A stretch of DNA of 11,481 nt from JAVJUS01 sp040220455 (GTDB taxonomy: Bacteria > Pseudomonadota > Alphaproteobacteria > DSM-16000 > Inquilinaceae): positions 1-11,481 of the forward strand of contig JAVJUS010000114.1 in NCBI GenBank assembly GCA_040220455.1, read 5' to 3'. Of this stretch, positions 1 through 6,667 are shown piece by piece; the stretch's first letter is position 1; each line of letters starts with the position of its first letter. A model generated the notes under the pieces. The model did not search any database and was not told the origin of the DNA. It worked only from the letters and a program-made list of their open reading frames with translations. The translations under genes were made by a program, and so were the position numbers.

Positions 1-73
1 TGCGGCCCGTCTCGCCCGACTCCATTCGAGCCACCACCGCAAGCTTCTCCGACACCGATCTGTGCCGTCCCAT
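1..73 (-). CDS. Partial gene start, possible transposase or helix-turn-helix protein
   Basis: An open frame starts at the ATG at 73 and runs off the left edge after 24 codons without a stop. The peptide begins MGRHRSVSEKLAVVARMESG. A purine-rich Shine-Dalgarno (AGGGGAG on the minus strand, 81-87) sits 7 bases upstream of this ATG; a second ATG in another frame at 77 is too close to that site. The basic start followed by an 'EKLAVVARMESGE' helix resembles the first helix of the homeodomain-like HTH found at the N-terminus of many insertion-sequence transposases. That is an impression from 24 residues, not a family assignment. The AT-richer stretch just upstream (91-170, about 51% GC by hand count) would fit an insertion-sequence end or a promoter. 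It could equally be an ordinary small DNA-binding protein. Confidence 0.4.
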   Translation of the reverse strand, partial: MGRHRSVSEKLAVVARMESGETGR

Positions 74-82
74 CCATCGCCT

Positions 83-130
83 CCCCTGATGTGACGACTG
101 TGTCCTTTTACCACTGTCTCAAATCAGGGG
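83..130. repeat. 8-bp inverted repeat around an AT-richer spacer
   Basis: CCCCTGAT at 83-90 and ATCAGGGG at 123-130 are exact inverted copies separated by 32 bases. The left arm overlaps the Shine-Dalgarno of the partial gene starting at 73. The rest of the 74-262 intergenic stretch holds a T6 run at 152-157 and a GC palindrome near the exporter stop; I see no other gene in it. The repeat could be an operator, a leader hairpin or chance. Confidence 0.4.
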
Positions 131-235
131 TGCAGACCAGGATGCGAAGTGTTTTTTCCCTTTGGCGAGCGGCAGGCCGTACCCTCCTGTCCGCTCCGTC
201 ACGCTCTTGGTCCCGGTACGGCGGCGCTTGTCGTC

Positions 236-255
236 ACCCGGCCGGCCGGCCGGGT
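236..255. repeat. 20-bp perfect GC palindrome just downstream of the MFS gene
   Basis: ACCCGGCCGGCCGGCCGGGT reads identically on both strands. It lies 7 bases past the stop codon of the MFS exporter gene, where a transcription terminator or mRNA 3'-end hairpin would be expected. There is no U-tract after it on the minus strand, so it is not a textbook intrinsic terminator. Its outer arms (ACCCGGCCGG) recur in the folE-ribF gap at 7660-7669. Confidence 0.55.
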
Positions 256-262
256 ATTCCGG

Positions 263-1462
263 TCAGTCGGCGCCCGGCCCCACGGCACCGGCCAGCGGCG
301 CGCCCCGGGCCGCCGCGCCGGCCTCCAGGCGCATGCTCGTCACCGCCACGCCGGCCGCGATCAGCGGAACGACGGCCGCGACCGCCGGGACCGCGGGAAG
401 CCCCGGACCCCAGTCGATCACCGCGCCGCCGAGCCCGGCGCCGATCGCGTTGCCCAGGTTGAAGCCGGCGATGTTGAAGCTGGATGCGAGGCTCTGGCTC
501 GAGCCTTCGGCCTTGCGCAGCATCCAGGCCTGGAGCGGCGCCACGGTCGCGAAGCCCGCCGCGCCGAGCAGGCCGGTGAACACAACCGCGGCGACCGGGT
601 GGTGGATGCCCGCCGCCATGAAGGCGAGCACGGCGGCCAGCGTCAGCAGCGTCCCGAGCACGGTCGTGCGCAGCCGCCAGTCGGCGAGCCGTCCGCCGAC
701 CAGGTTGCCGACCACCAGCCCGCCGCCGAAGACCAGAAGGATCGGCGAGACGGCGCTGTCCGGGAAGCCCGCGATCCGGGTCAGGATCGGCGATATGTAG
801 GTGAACACGGTGAACACCCCGGCATAGCCGAGGACCGTCGTCGTCAGGCCCAGGACCACCGGCCGCCGCGCGATGGCCCGCAGGTCGTCGCGCCACGACG
901 CCGCCTCCGGTTCCGACTCGTCGGCGGGCACGAAGGCGGCGAGGACGGCCATGGCGATCACGCCCATGGCGGTCACCGCCCAGAACGTGGCCCGCCAGTC
1001 GAGTGCCTGGCCGAGCCAGGTGCCGAAGGGCACACCGAAGATGTTGGCGGCGGTCAGGCCGGTGAACATGATCGCGATCGCCGACGCCTTGCGGTCGGGC
1101 GGGACCAGCCCCTGGGCGACGACCGACCCGACGCCGAAAAACGTGCCGTGGGCGAAAGCGGTGACGATGCGGGCGAGCATCAGGATGCCGTAGGTCGGCG
1201 CCAGCGCGCAGGCCAGGTTGCCCAGCGTGAAGATCGCCATGAGCGCCAGCAGCACGTGCTTGCGCTGCCATCGGCCCATCGCGATCGTCAACACCGGCGC
1301 GCCGAACACGACACCGATCGCGTAGCCGGAGATCAGCAGCCCCGCGGCCGGAATCGACACGGCGAGATCTTCGCTGACCTCGATCAGCAGGCCCATGATG
1401 ACGAATTCGGTGACGCCGATGCCGAAGGCGCCGATGGTCAGGGAGAACAGGGCGAGGGGCAC
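263..1462 (-). CDS. MFS exporter, DHA1 family, YdhP/AraJ-like
   Basis: Predicted 12-helix inner-membrane proton-driven exporter of 399 residues, the usual length for this family. The N-terminus (LTIGAFGIGVTEFVIMGLL), the SIPAAGLLISGYAIGV stretch, MAIFTLGNLACALAP and SFNIAGFNLGNAIGAGLGGAV align closely, from memory, with E. coli YdhP, whose substrate is poorly defined. I prefer the GTG start at 1462: it lies 7 bases past the upstream gene's stop, has GGGAG about 10 bases before it, and starts the protein right at the first helix as in relatives. The longer frame opens with a TTG at 1522, lacks a Shine-Dalgarno and adds a Pro/Gly-rich tail overlapping the upstream gene. The tight spacing implies co-transcription with the cupin-like gene. 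Export of a product or toxic compound linked to the cassette is inference; no substrate can be read from the sequence. Confidence 0.9.
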   Translation of the reverse strand: MPLALFSLTIGAFGIGVTEFVIMGLLIEVSEDLAVSIPAAGLLISGYAIGVVFGAPVLTIAMGRWQRKHVLLALMAIFTLGNLACALAPTYGILMLARIVTAFAHGTFFGVGSVVAQGLVPPDRKASAIAIMFTGLTAANIFGVPFGTWLGQALDWRATFWAVTAMGVIAMAVLAAFVPADESEPEAASWRDDLRAIARRPVVLGLTTTVLGYAGVFTVFTYISPILTRIAGFPDSAVSPILLVFGGGLVVGNLVGGRLADWRLRTTVLGTLLTLAAVLAFMAAGIHHPVAAVVFTGLLGAAGFATVAPLQAWMLRKAEGSSQSLASSFNIAGFNLGNAIGAGLGGAVIDWGPGLPAVPAVAAVVPLIAAGVAVTSMRLEAGAAARGAPLAGAVGPGAD

Positions 1463-1469
1463 GTCGGCA

Positions 1470-2219
1470 CTACTCCCGCCCGGCGCGCGGCCGGGCGTCC
1501 TCGGGGTGGTATTCGACGGCAAGCCAGACGCAGTCCGTCTCGGCCCGGTACTGATGCCAGGGATAGCGGTAGACCCCGGGCGCCTCGGGGACGCAGTCGA
1601 AGGCGCGATGGGCCACGCCGGGCACCAGCCATCGCTCCTCGAACAGCGTCGCGGGGTCGCGCTCGCGGAACTTCTGCATCACGCCGACGCCGTGGAGCTG
1701 GGCGTGGAATTCCACGAAGCCGTGGCGGTCGTGGATCAGGCAGTCCGTGCCGGCGGGCGCGAACCAGAGATTGGCCGTCGCCGCGAAGCGCCGGCTGCCG
1801 TCCTGGGGGAAGCCGGCAAGCGCCGGCTCCCCGTCGTCGAGGCTGACCGTCGCGACCGGGGCCTTGGGCGATCGCCACAGCGCCGTTTGCCGTATCGCGT
1901 CGTCCGGCGCGTCCACGATCTCGGCCAGCGGCCGCCAGCCCGGCGCCGACGCGAGCGCGCCGACCGAGTCCGCCTCGCGCACGGCGAGGACGATCAGCGA
2001 TCCGGCTCCCTCGACCGCCGCGTCCCGTACGAGGGTGGCGTCGAACGGCGCCAGGGTCTGCGGCACCGGTCCGTCGATGGTCGCGGCTTCGGCGCCCGCA
2101 TTGACGACGACGGCCGCGCCGTCGATCCGCTCGCGCGTGGGCCCGGCCGCCAGCCACGCATGCACGATCGCGTCAGAGAAGCCGAGCGGGCCGGATTCGG
2201 CGGGGGTCGTTCGAGGCAT
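1470..2219 (-). CDS. Probable cupin-fold protein of unknown function
   Basis: A 249-residue soluble protein that I cannot assign to a named family. The C-terminal half looks like a cupin: a GFVEFHAQLHGVGVMQKF stretch (about residues 167-184, with H172 and H176) followed by a LVPGVAHRAF turn (198-207, with H204), matching the spacing of His-rich strand, PG turn and His in metal-binding cupins. The N-terminal half has short beta-like segments (AATIDGPVPQTLAPFDATLV, 46-65), so a bicupin is possible. No signal peptide or membrane segment is visible. The ATG at 2219 has a good GGGAGG six bases upstream. The gene sits 79 bp after wecB and 7 bp before the MFS start, so it probably shares their transcript. 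The visible histidines would suit a metal-dependent isomerase, oxygenase or small-molecule sensor; choosing among these is not possible from sequence alone. Confidence 0.8.
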   Translation of the reverse strand: MPRTTPAESGPLGFSDAIVHAWLAAGPTRERIDGAAVVVNAGAEAATIDGPVPQTLAPFDATLVRDAAVEGAGSLIVLAVREADSVGALASAPGWRPLAEIVDAPDDAIRQTALWRSPKAPVATVSLDDGEPALAGFPQDGSRRFAATANLWFAPAGTDCLIHDRHGFVEFHAQLHGVGVMQKFRERDPATLFEERWLVPGVAHRAFDCVPEAPGVYRYPWHQYRAETDCVWLAVEYHPEDARPRAGRE

Positions 2220-2298
2220 GGTCGAGCCTCCCGCGGTTGTCGGACAGGGCCGACCCGCCCACGAGGCCCCGAGGGCCCCGCGGGCAGGTCCGGTCGGT

Positions 2299-3483
2299 TC
2301 AGGCGCCGCCGGCCGCGGCGAGCATGACGTCGGCTTCGCGGCGCCCTGAGACGAAGGGAAGGACGATCGGCCCGTCGTCGAAAAAGTGCCGCAGCGCCCC
2401 CATGACGCGACCGGTGGCCTGGCCGTCGCCGTAGACGTTGGAGGCCCGCGCCATCGCCTCGTAGCGGCGCCGGTCCGCCAGGATGGCCAGGGCCTCTTGG
2501 ACGATGCGGTCCCGATCCCGACTGACCAGCTTGGCGACGCCGGCGGTGACCGCCTCCGGCCGCTCGGTGACGTCGCGCAGGACCAGGGTCGGCTTGCCGA
2601 GCCCCGGCCCTTCCTCCTCCGCTCCGCTGGAGTCGGAGATCACGAGGTCCGCCTTGCGCATCAGCCGGCAGAAGGCGCGATAGGGCAGCGGATCGCAGGT
2701 CGTGATCCGGGGGTGGCCCGAAAGGGTCGGCATCATCACCTCGCGCACCCGCGGGTTGCGGTGCACCGGAACGACGATGCGGACATCGGCCCGCGAGGCG
2801 ATCTCGACGAGGCCGTCGGCGATCCGCTGCATCGGAGCGCCCCAGCATTCCCGCCGGTGGGCCGAGGCGACGATGATCGGCCGGGTCTCGGTCGAGAGCT
2901 CCTCCAGGACGGGGTCGACCGTGTCGTCGGTCTTGTCGGCCGCCCAGCGCAGGGCGTCGATGACCGTGTTGCCGGTGACGTAGATGTCGGACTCGTCGAC
3001 GCCCTCGCGGATCAGGTTCGCCGCGTTGCCGCTGGTCGGCGCCAGGTGGAGGTCGGCCACCTGGCAGACCAGGCGCCGATTGGCCTCCTCGGGGAACGGC
3101 GAGCGGATCGAGCCGCTGCGCAGTCCCGCTTCCAGATGGATCACCTTGATCTCGTGATGGAACGCGGCCAGGGCGCCGGCGAAGGTGGTCGCCGTGTCGC
3201 CGTGGACGATCACCGCGTCGGGACGCAGCGTCCGAAGCGGTTCAGCCAGGCCTTCCAGGATCCGCGAGGTCACTTGAGACAGCGTCTGGCCGAGCGTCAT
3301 GACCGCCAGGTCGATATCCGGCGTGATATCGAATTCGGCCAAAGTGTCGTTGAGCATCTCGCGATGCTGGCCCGTCGAAATAACGACGCAGTTGAAGAAT
3401 TCGCTCTCCCTCAGGGCCGCAATCACCGGTGCGCATTTGATCGCTTCGGGACGAGTCCCGAGGATCATGGCAATGGTTCGCAT
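2299..3483 (-). CDS. wecB: UDP-N-acetylglucosamine 2-epimerase, non-hydrolysing
   Basis: Cytoplasmic enzyme interconverting UDP-GlcNAc and UDP-ManNAc, used for ManNAc-containing surface polysaccharides or specialised sugars. The 394 residues match the family length. Visible motifs: GTRPEAIK (9-16), TGQHREML (37-44), VHGDT with D96, HLEAGLRSG with E118, FPEEANRR with E132, VTGNTVIDAL (169-178), AHRRE with H209, and RDVTERPEAVTAG (303-315). These cover the Asp/Glu/Glu/His set known in E. coli WecB. The ATG at 3483 is chosen because GGAG lies just upstream and the protein then begins at the first beta strand; the frame remains open for 15 more codons to another possible start. One oddity: the nucleotide-binding loop reads DSSGAEEEGPGLGKP (284-298) where relatives usually have DSGGIQEE. 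No other polysaccharide genes are visible nearby. A specialised paralogue is possible. Confidence 0.9.
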   Translation of the reverse strand: MRTIAMILGTRPEAIKCAPVIAALRESEFFNCVVISTGQHREMLNDTLAEFDITPDIDLAVMTLGQTLSQVTSRILEGLAEPLRTLRPDAVIVHGDTATTFAGALAAFHHEIKVIHLEAGLRSGSIRSPFPEEANRRLVCQVADLHLAPTSGNAANLIREGVDESDIYVTGNTVIDALRWAADKTDDTVDPVLEELSTETRPIIVASAHRRECWGAPMQRIADGLVEIASRADVRIVVPVHRNPRVREVMMPTLSGHPRITTCDPLPYRAFCRLMRKADLVISDSSGAEEEGPGLGKPTLVLRDVTERPEAVTAGVAKLVSRDRDRIVQEALAILADRRRYEAMARASNVYGDGQATGRVMGALRHFFDDGPIVLPFVSGRREADVMLAAAGGA

Positions 3484-3590
3484 GAGATTTCTCCGATTGT
3501 CGCCATCTCGTCGGGGCGGATCGGGCATCTCTCCCGAGTATCACTTTTTTTTGTGACCCGTCGGCCGTGCGGCCGCCGGTGACGCCGACG

Positions 3591-5252
3591 TCACGGCAGC
3601 TCGATCGAGAGCGCGTGACGGAAAATATTGTTAGGGTCCCAGTGTTCCTTGACTTGCTGTAGACGCGGGTAGTTGTCCTTGTAGTAAAGATAGGACCAGG
3701 GCAACCCCGACTTGTTCCATGCTGGATCGGCGACATCGTTATCGGGGTAGTTGATGTAGCAGCCGTCCATGTCTCCGTTCGGCACCGGCACGCCGCCTGT
3801 CTCAGAATAGAAATCACTGTAGAGTTCGCGAACCCAACTCATGTAGTAGTCGTCGTCCGCGGGGTCGGCCCAAAATGTCTGGAAGCACATCTTGAAGATG
3901 CTGTCGCGCTGTGCGTTGGCCGTATCATCGGAGCGTGCGGCGTTGACCTGACCGCCGAACGAGAAGACGACGAGCATGGTGTCCGGGTTGTGAAAGTCCT
4001 CGCGCGTCATGGCGCGGTACAGGGCGCCGAGCTGGACGTCGGAGAAGTTCCGGCGCTGGTAGCCCGACTTGTGCGCCGCCCGCGAGGTCGGATCGGTGAT
4101 CGTCGGGTTGTTCGAGCCGACCAGCTTGGTCGCCTGCATCCAGGGCAACCGCCGGGGCACGAGGAAGCCGGGCAGCGAGCCGAGTTCGCCGATCGGGGTT
4201 TCCGCCGGCTCGGGCCGCAGGTCGGTGCCGTCGATGATCGCCTCGATGTACGCGTGAAGAAGGGCGTCGGCGTCCGGCGCGGTGGCGTCGACCTGGGTGA
4301 ACATGCCGAGCGCCCCGGCGGCCCGGTGGTTGACGTTGAACAGGCTGCTCAGCTTCGTGAACGGCGAGTCGGGCGCGCTGTTCGTCTGGTGCCAGGCGCC
4401 GAAGTTCTTCAGCAGGCGGCTGAAGGTCGCCTCGTCGAGCTGGTCCCAGGGGAACTGGAGCGCGCTGATCAGGACTTCGGCCGGCGGCGAGATCAACTGG
4501 TCCATGGGCGCCGTGCCGGTGGCGCCGGGCGAGCGGAACCAGTAGCGCGTGACGATGCCGAAATTGCCACCGCCGCCGCCCGTGTGGCCCCACCAGAGCT
4601 CACGATTGGGGTCGTCCGGCTCGCGCGACGCCCGAACGACGCGAACCCGTCGGTCGGCATCGACCGTGACGACCTCCACCATGTAGAGGTGGTCGACCGT
4701 GAGGCCGTGGTCACGGGACAGCAGGCCGTAGCCGCCGCCGGCGATATGGCCGCCGATCCCGACGCTGTAGCAGATGCCGGCCGGCAGGGTGACGCCCCAG
4801 CCCTTGTAGAGGCTCTCGTACGCCGCCTCCAGCCGGGCGCCCGGCTCGATCGTGAAAGCCCGGACCTCCGGGTCGTAGTCGACCGCGGCCATCTCGGACA
4901 GGTCGATGATGACCTCGATCTCCGGATTGCACGCGAAATCGGAGAAGCAATGGCCGCCGCTGCGCACGGAAACCCGCTTGCCGGCGTCGACGGCCTCCTG
5001 GAGCGCCGCCGCGACGTCGTCGGTCGACCGGGCGAGCTTGACGTAGTCCGGGCGCGCCACGAAGCGCTGGTTGTTGCCGGTCGTCAGCGCCGCGTAGCGC
5101 GGATCGTCGGGCCCGATCACCGCGCCGGGAACCCTGTCCTGCGCCCCGGCGGCGCCGGCGGCCCGGGCCGGAGAGCGCAGGTCGGTCGCGGCGAACCCGC
5201 CGGCGGCGGCCGTCACGCCGGCCAGCAATCCACGTCGGCTCACGCTGGACAT
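3591..5252 (-). CDS. Tat-exported FAD-linked oxidase with berberine-bridge (BBE) domain
   Basis: A 553-residue flavin oxidase of the PCMH/BBE superfamily, which oxidises alcohols or sugars using O2 and releases H2O2. An N-terminal twin-arginine signal (SRRGLLAG, residues 5-12, then an Ala/Gly-rich stretch ending around PARA, 28-31) predicts folded export to the periplasm. The FAD domain has RSGGH (97-101), whose His is the usual covalent FAD ligand, and AGICYSVGIGGHIAGGGYG (158-176), whose C161 fits the second, cysteinyl ligand of bicovalent enzymes such as glucooligosaccharide oxidase. The C-terminus carries a BBE domain: YINYPDND, then YYKDNYPRLQQVKEHWDPNN and a closing FRHALSIELP. The ATG at 5252 is preferred because it has GGAGAG upstream and begins the Tat signal; the frame extends 63 codons further without family resemblance. 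GC falls to about 54% in the 3' part. Substrate unknown; a sugar is plausible. Confidence 0.9.
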   Translation of the reverse strand: MSSVSRRGLLAGVTAAAGGFAATDLRSPARAAGAAGAQDRVPGAVIGPDDPRYAALTTGNNQRFVARPDYVKLARSTDDVAAALQEAVDAGKRVSVRSGGHCFSDFACNPEIEVIIDLSEMAAVDYDPEVRAFTIEPGARLEAAYESLYKGWGVTLPAGICYSVGIGGHIAGGGYGLLSRDHGLTVDHLYMVEVVTVDADRRVRVVRASREPDDPNRELWWGHTGGGGGNFGIVTRYWFRSPGATGTAPMDQLISPPAEVLISALQFPWDQLDEATFSRLLKNFGAWHQTNSAPDSPFTKLSSLFNVNHRAAGALGMFTQVDATAPDADALLHAYIEAIIDGTDLRPEPAETPIGELGSLPGFLVPRRLPWMQATKLVGSNNPTITDPTSRAAHKSGYQRRNFSDVQLGALYRAMTREDFHNPDTMLVVFSFGGQVNAARSDDTANAQRDSIFKMCFQTFWADPADDDYYMSWVRELYSDFYSETGGVPVPNGDMDGCYINYPDNDVADPAWNKSGLPWSYLYYKDNYPRLQQVKEHWDPNNIFRHALSIELP

Positions 5253-5589
5253 CGTCTTCTCTCCACTCGCGATCGGGTCGCCCGGAACCGGTGATGGCGA
5301 GGTGTGCGCACCCCAGGGGCCGCGGGACCGGAGCCGGGAGGCCGCACCGTTCACCCGTCTCGGGTGAGGGGAGCGCCCGGAAAACGAGAGCGAAGATACC
5401 GAATTGATACACGTAATAGTATAGTGGATTTGGAAAAACACCCTCAGTATTTTGGAGAGGATCGAATGCTACGGATCCCCGTTGCAGGAAACGTCGCAGA
5501 TCCGACGAAATCACCGGATCGGCGCAGCACGGCGCACTCCTCGCGCCGCACGGGCTCGGCTGGCCCGCGCCCGGCGCCACCGCGTCGCT
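5253..5589 (-). promoter_or_regulatory. Oxidase promoter and leader region
   Basis: This 337-bp gap holds no gene I can support. Its core (5401-5460) is about 37% GC by hand count in a roughly 70% GC neighbourhood, which points to a promoter. On the minus strand TATACT (5418-5423) is a good -10 candidate; the -35 is not clear. Overlapping it is a small dyad, ATAC-N8-GTAT (5407-5422), a possible operator for the LysR protein encoded just upstream, although the spacing is not the classic T-N11-A. The implied leader of about 160 nt contains a perfect 7-bp hairpin, TCACCCG / CGGGTGA with a 3-base loop (5351-5367). A weaker 6-bp hairpin, GATCCG / CGGATC (5499-5520), follows the LysR gene and may mark its 3' end. 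I recognise no known riboswitch. Confidence 0.45.
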
Positions 5590-6546
5590 TCAGACGTCGA
5601 GTATTCGCGCTTCGCTCGCGCGCAGGTCGGCCGCCATGAAGTCGACGAAGGCCCGGACCAAGGGCGTCTTGTAGCGGTTCGACGGCAAGAGGGCGTGGAT
5701 GCGCCTGGGGCCCGACCGCCACGCGGGCAGCAGGCGGACCAGGTTGCCGGCGCGGATATCGTCGGCGACTTCCCAGACCGACTTGAAGGCGATCCCCGCA
5801 CCGGCCATCGTCGCGGCATGCGCGGCGTCGCCGCCGGACAGGGAGACATGCCAGTCGACGGCGACGTCGACCGTCTCGTTGCCGTCGGTGAGCATCCAGT
5901 CCGTCATGGGCGGCGTGCCGAACACGACACACCGGTGGCCGGGCAGGTCGTGCGGGTGACGGGGCTCGCCGAACCGCTCGACATAGGCCGGGGACGCGCA
6001 AAGCACGCGCTGGTCGGAGACCAGGGCCTGCGCCATCAGGGTCGAGTCCGCCGGGCTCGCCTGACGCACGGCGATGTCCACCCCTTCCTCGACGATGTCG
6101 AGAAGTCCGTCGGTCGCGATCAGCCGGAATCGCGCATCCGGGTGGGCCTCCTGGAACCGGGCGATGCACGGCGCCAGATGCCGCCGGGAAAAGGTGATCG
6201 AGGCGGTCATGGTCAGGACCCCGGTCACCGCCTCCTTCGCCAGGGCGACGGCCTCCTCCGCCGTTTGCACCTCGCGCAGGATGGACCGGGCGTGCTCGTA
6301 GAAGCGGGCGCCCTCGCCGGTCAGGGCGAGACGGCGGGTCGTCCGGTTGATGAGCCGGATTCCCAGCGCCGCCTCCAGCCGCTGAAGGCGCTTCGACACG
6401 AAGGCGAGCGACAGGTCAAGGTCCCGCGCGGCGCCCGACAGGCTGCCGGTATCGGCGATGTGAACGAAGATCGCCAGGTCGTAGACGCTGTCGATGCGGG
6501 TCGACTTGGCATTGATGATGTCGAACGCGTGACCGCGCCACCCCAT
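5590..6546 (-). CDS. LysR-type transcriptional regulator
   Basis: A 318-residue DNA-binding regulator. The winged helix-turn-helix is at about residues 20-80 (YDLAIFVHIADTGSLSGAA, LAFVSKRLQRLEAALGIRL, then INRTTRRLALTGEG), followed by the linker helix and a periplasmic-binding-protein-like effector domain (about 105-310). The sequence resembles the CrgA/DmlR-like branch with FVHIADTGSLSGAA and the RTTRR wing. The ATG at 6546 has a perfect AGGAGG five bases upstream (6552-6557), so the roughly 18 extra residues before the usual LysR start are probably translated. It reads in the same direction as the flavin oxidase downstream and is not divergent, so regulation of that gene is plausible by proximity but not shown. 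The inducer cannot be inferred. LysR proteins commonly repress their own gene; a candidate promoter lies 80 bp upstream. Confidence 0.93.
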   Translation of the reverse strand: MGWRGHAFDIINAKSTRIDSVYDLAIFVHIADTGSLSGAARDLDLSLAFVSKRLQRLEAALGIRLINRTTRRLALTGEGARFYEHARSILREVQTAEEAVALAKEAVTGVLTMTASITFSRRHLAPCIARFQEAHPDARFRLIATDGLLDIVEEGVDIAVRQASPADSTLMAQALVSDQRVLCASPAYVERFGEPRHPHDLPGHRCVVFGTPPMTDWMLTDGNETVDVAVDWHVSLSGGDAAHAATMAGAGIAFKSVWEVADDIRAGNLVRLLPAWRSGPRRIHALLPSNRYKTPLVRAFVDFMAADLRASEARILDV

Positions 6547-6625
6547 CCCCGCCTCCTAGCGCCGGGCCGTCGGACCCCGCGAAAGCGCCCGGGCGGCGCG
6601 TCGGACCGGACGGCAATCGAGGGTT

Positions 6626-6654
6626 GTTATCGCACGCCCGTAGGGCCGGTGCAA
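6626..6654 (-). promoter_or_regulatory. Candidate LysR-gene promoter
   Basis: On the minus strand TTGCAC (6649-6654) and GATAAC (6626-6631) are separated by exactly 17 bases, a sigma-70-like arrangement about 80 bp before the LysR start. Each hexamer only partly matches consensus, so this is a weak call. It falls immediately after the ribF stop codon. Confidence 0.3.
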
Positions 6655-6667
6655 ACGCCCGCCCTAC
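6640..6667. other. 7-bp hairpin overlapping the ribF stop
   Basis: GTAGGGC (6640-6646) and GCCCTAC (6661-6667) pair perfectly across a 14-base loop. The right arm contains the ribF stop codon (TAG, 6664-6666). No U-tract follows on the minus strand, so it is at best an imperfect terminator or an mRNA-end hairpin. It overlaps the candidate LysR promoter, so both cannot be taken for granted. Confidence 0.35.

Noticed and set aside
1463..1522. Longer exporter protein starting at the TTG at 1522
   Set aside because: It has no Shine-Dalgarno, overlaps the cupin-like gene by 53 bp, and adds a Pro/Gly tail absent from relatives. The GTG at 1462 fits better.
149..1846. A 565-codon plus-strand open frame opposite the exporter and cupin genes
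   Set aside because: It is rich in Arg, Gly, His and Asp with no recognisable domain, and lies antisense to well-supported genes. Long antisense frames are expected at this GC content.
2386..3582. A 398-codon plus-strand open frame opposite wecB
   Set aside because: Its composition and lack of motifs mark it as a shadow of the epimerase gene, which has all family motifs.
3541..3593. A8/T8 run next to GC hairpins between the oxidase and wecB, as an intrinsic terminator
   Set aside because: On the minus strand the hairpin is followed by A residues rather than U, and on the plus strand the T-run precedes the hairpin. Neither direction gives a valid terminator.
3990..5294. A 434-codon plus-strand open frame opposite the flavin oxidase
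   Set aside because: No domain is visible, and the opposite strand carries an unmistakable FAD-BBE protein.
5253..5441. Longer flavin oxidase starting at 5441
   Set aside because: The extra 63 residues cross the AT-rich promoter region and would bury the Tat signal. The ATG at 5252 has a Shine-Dalgarno and places the signal at the N-terminus.
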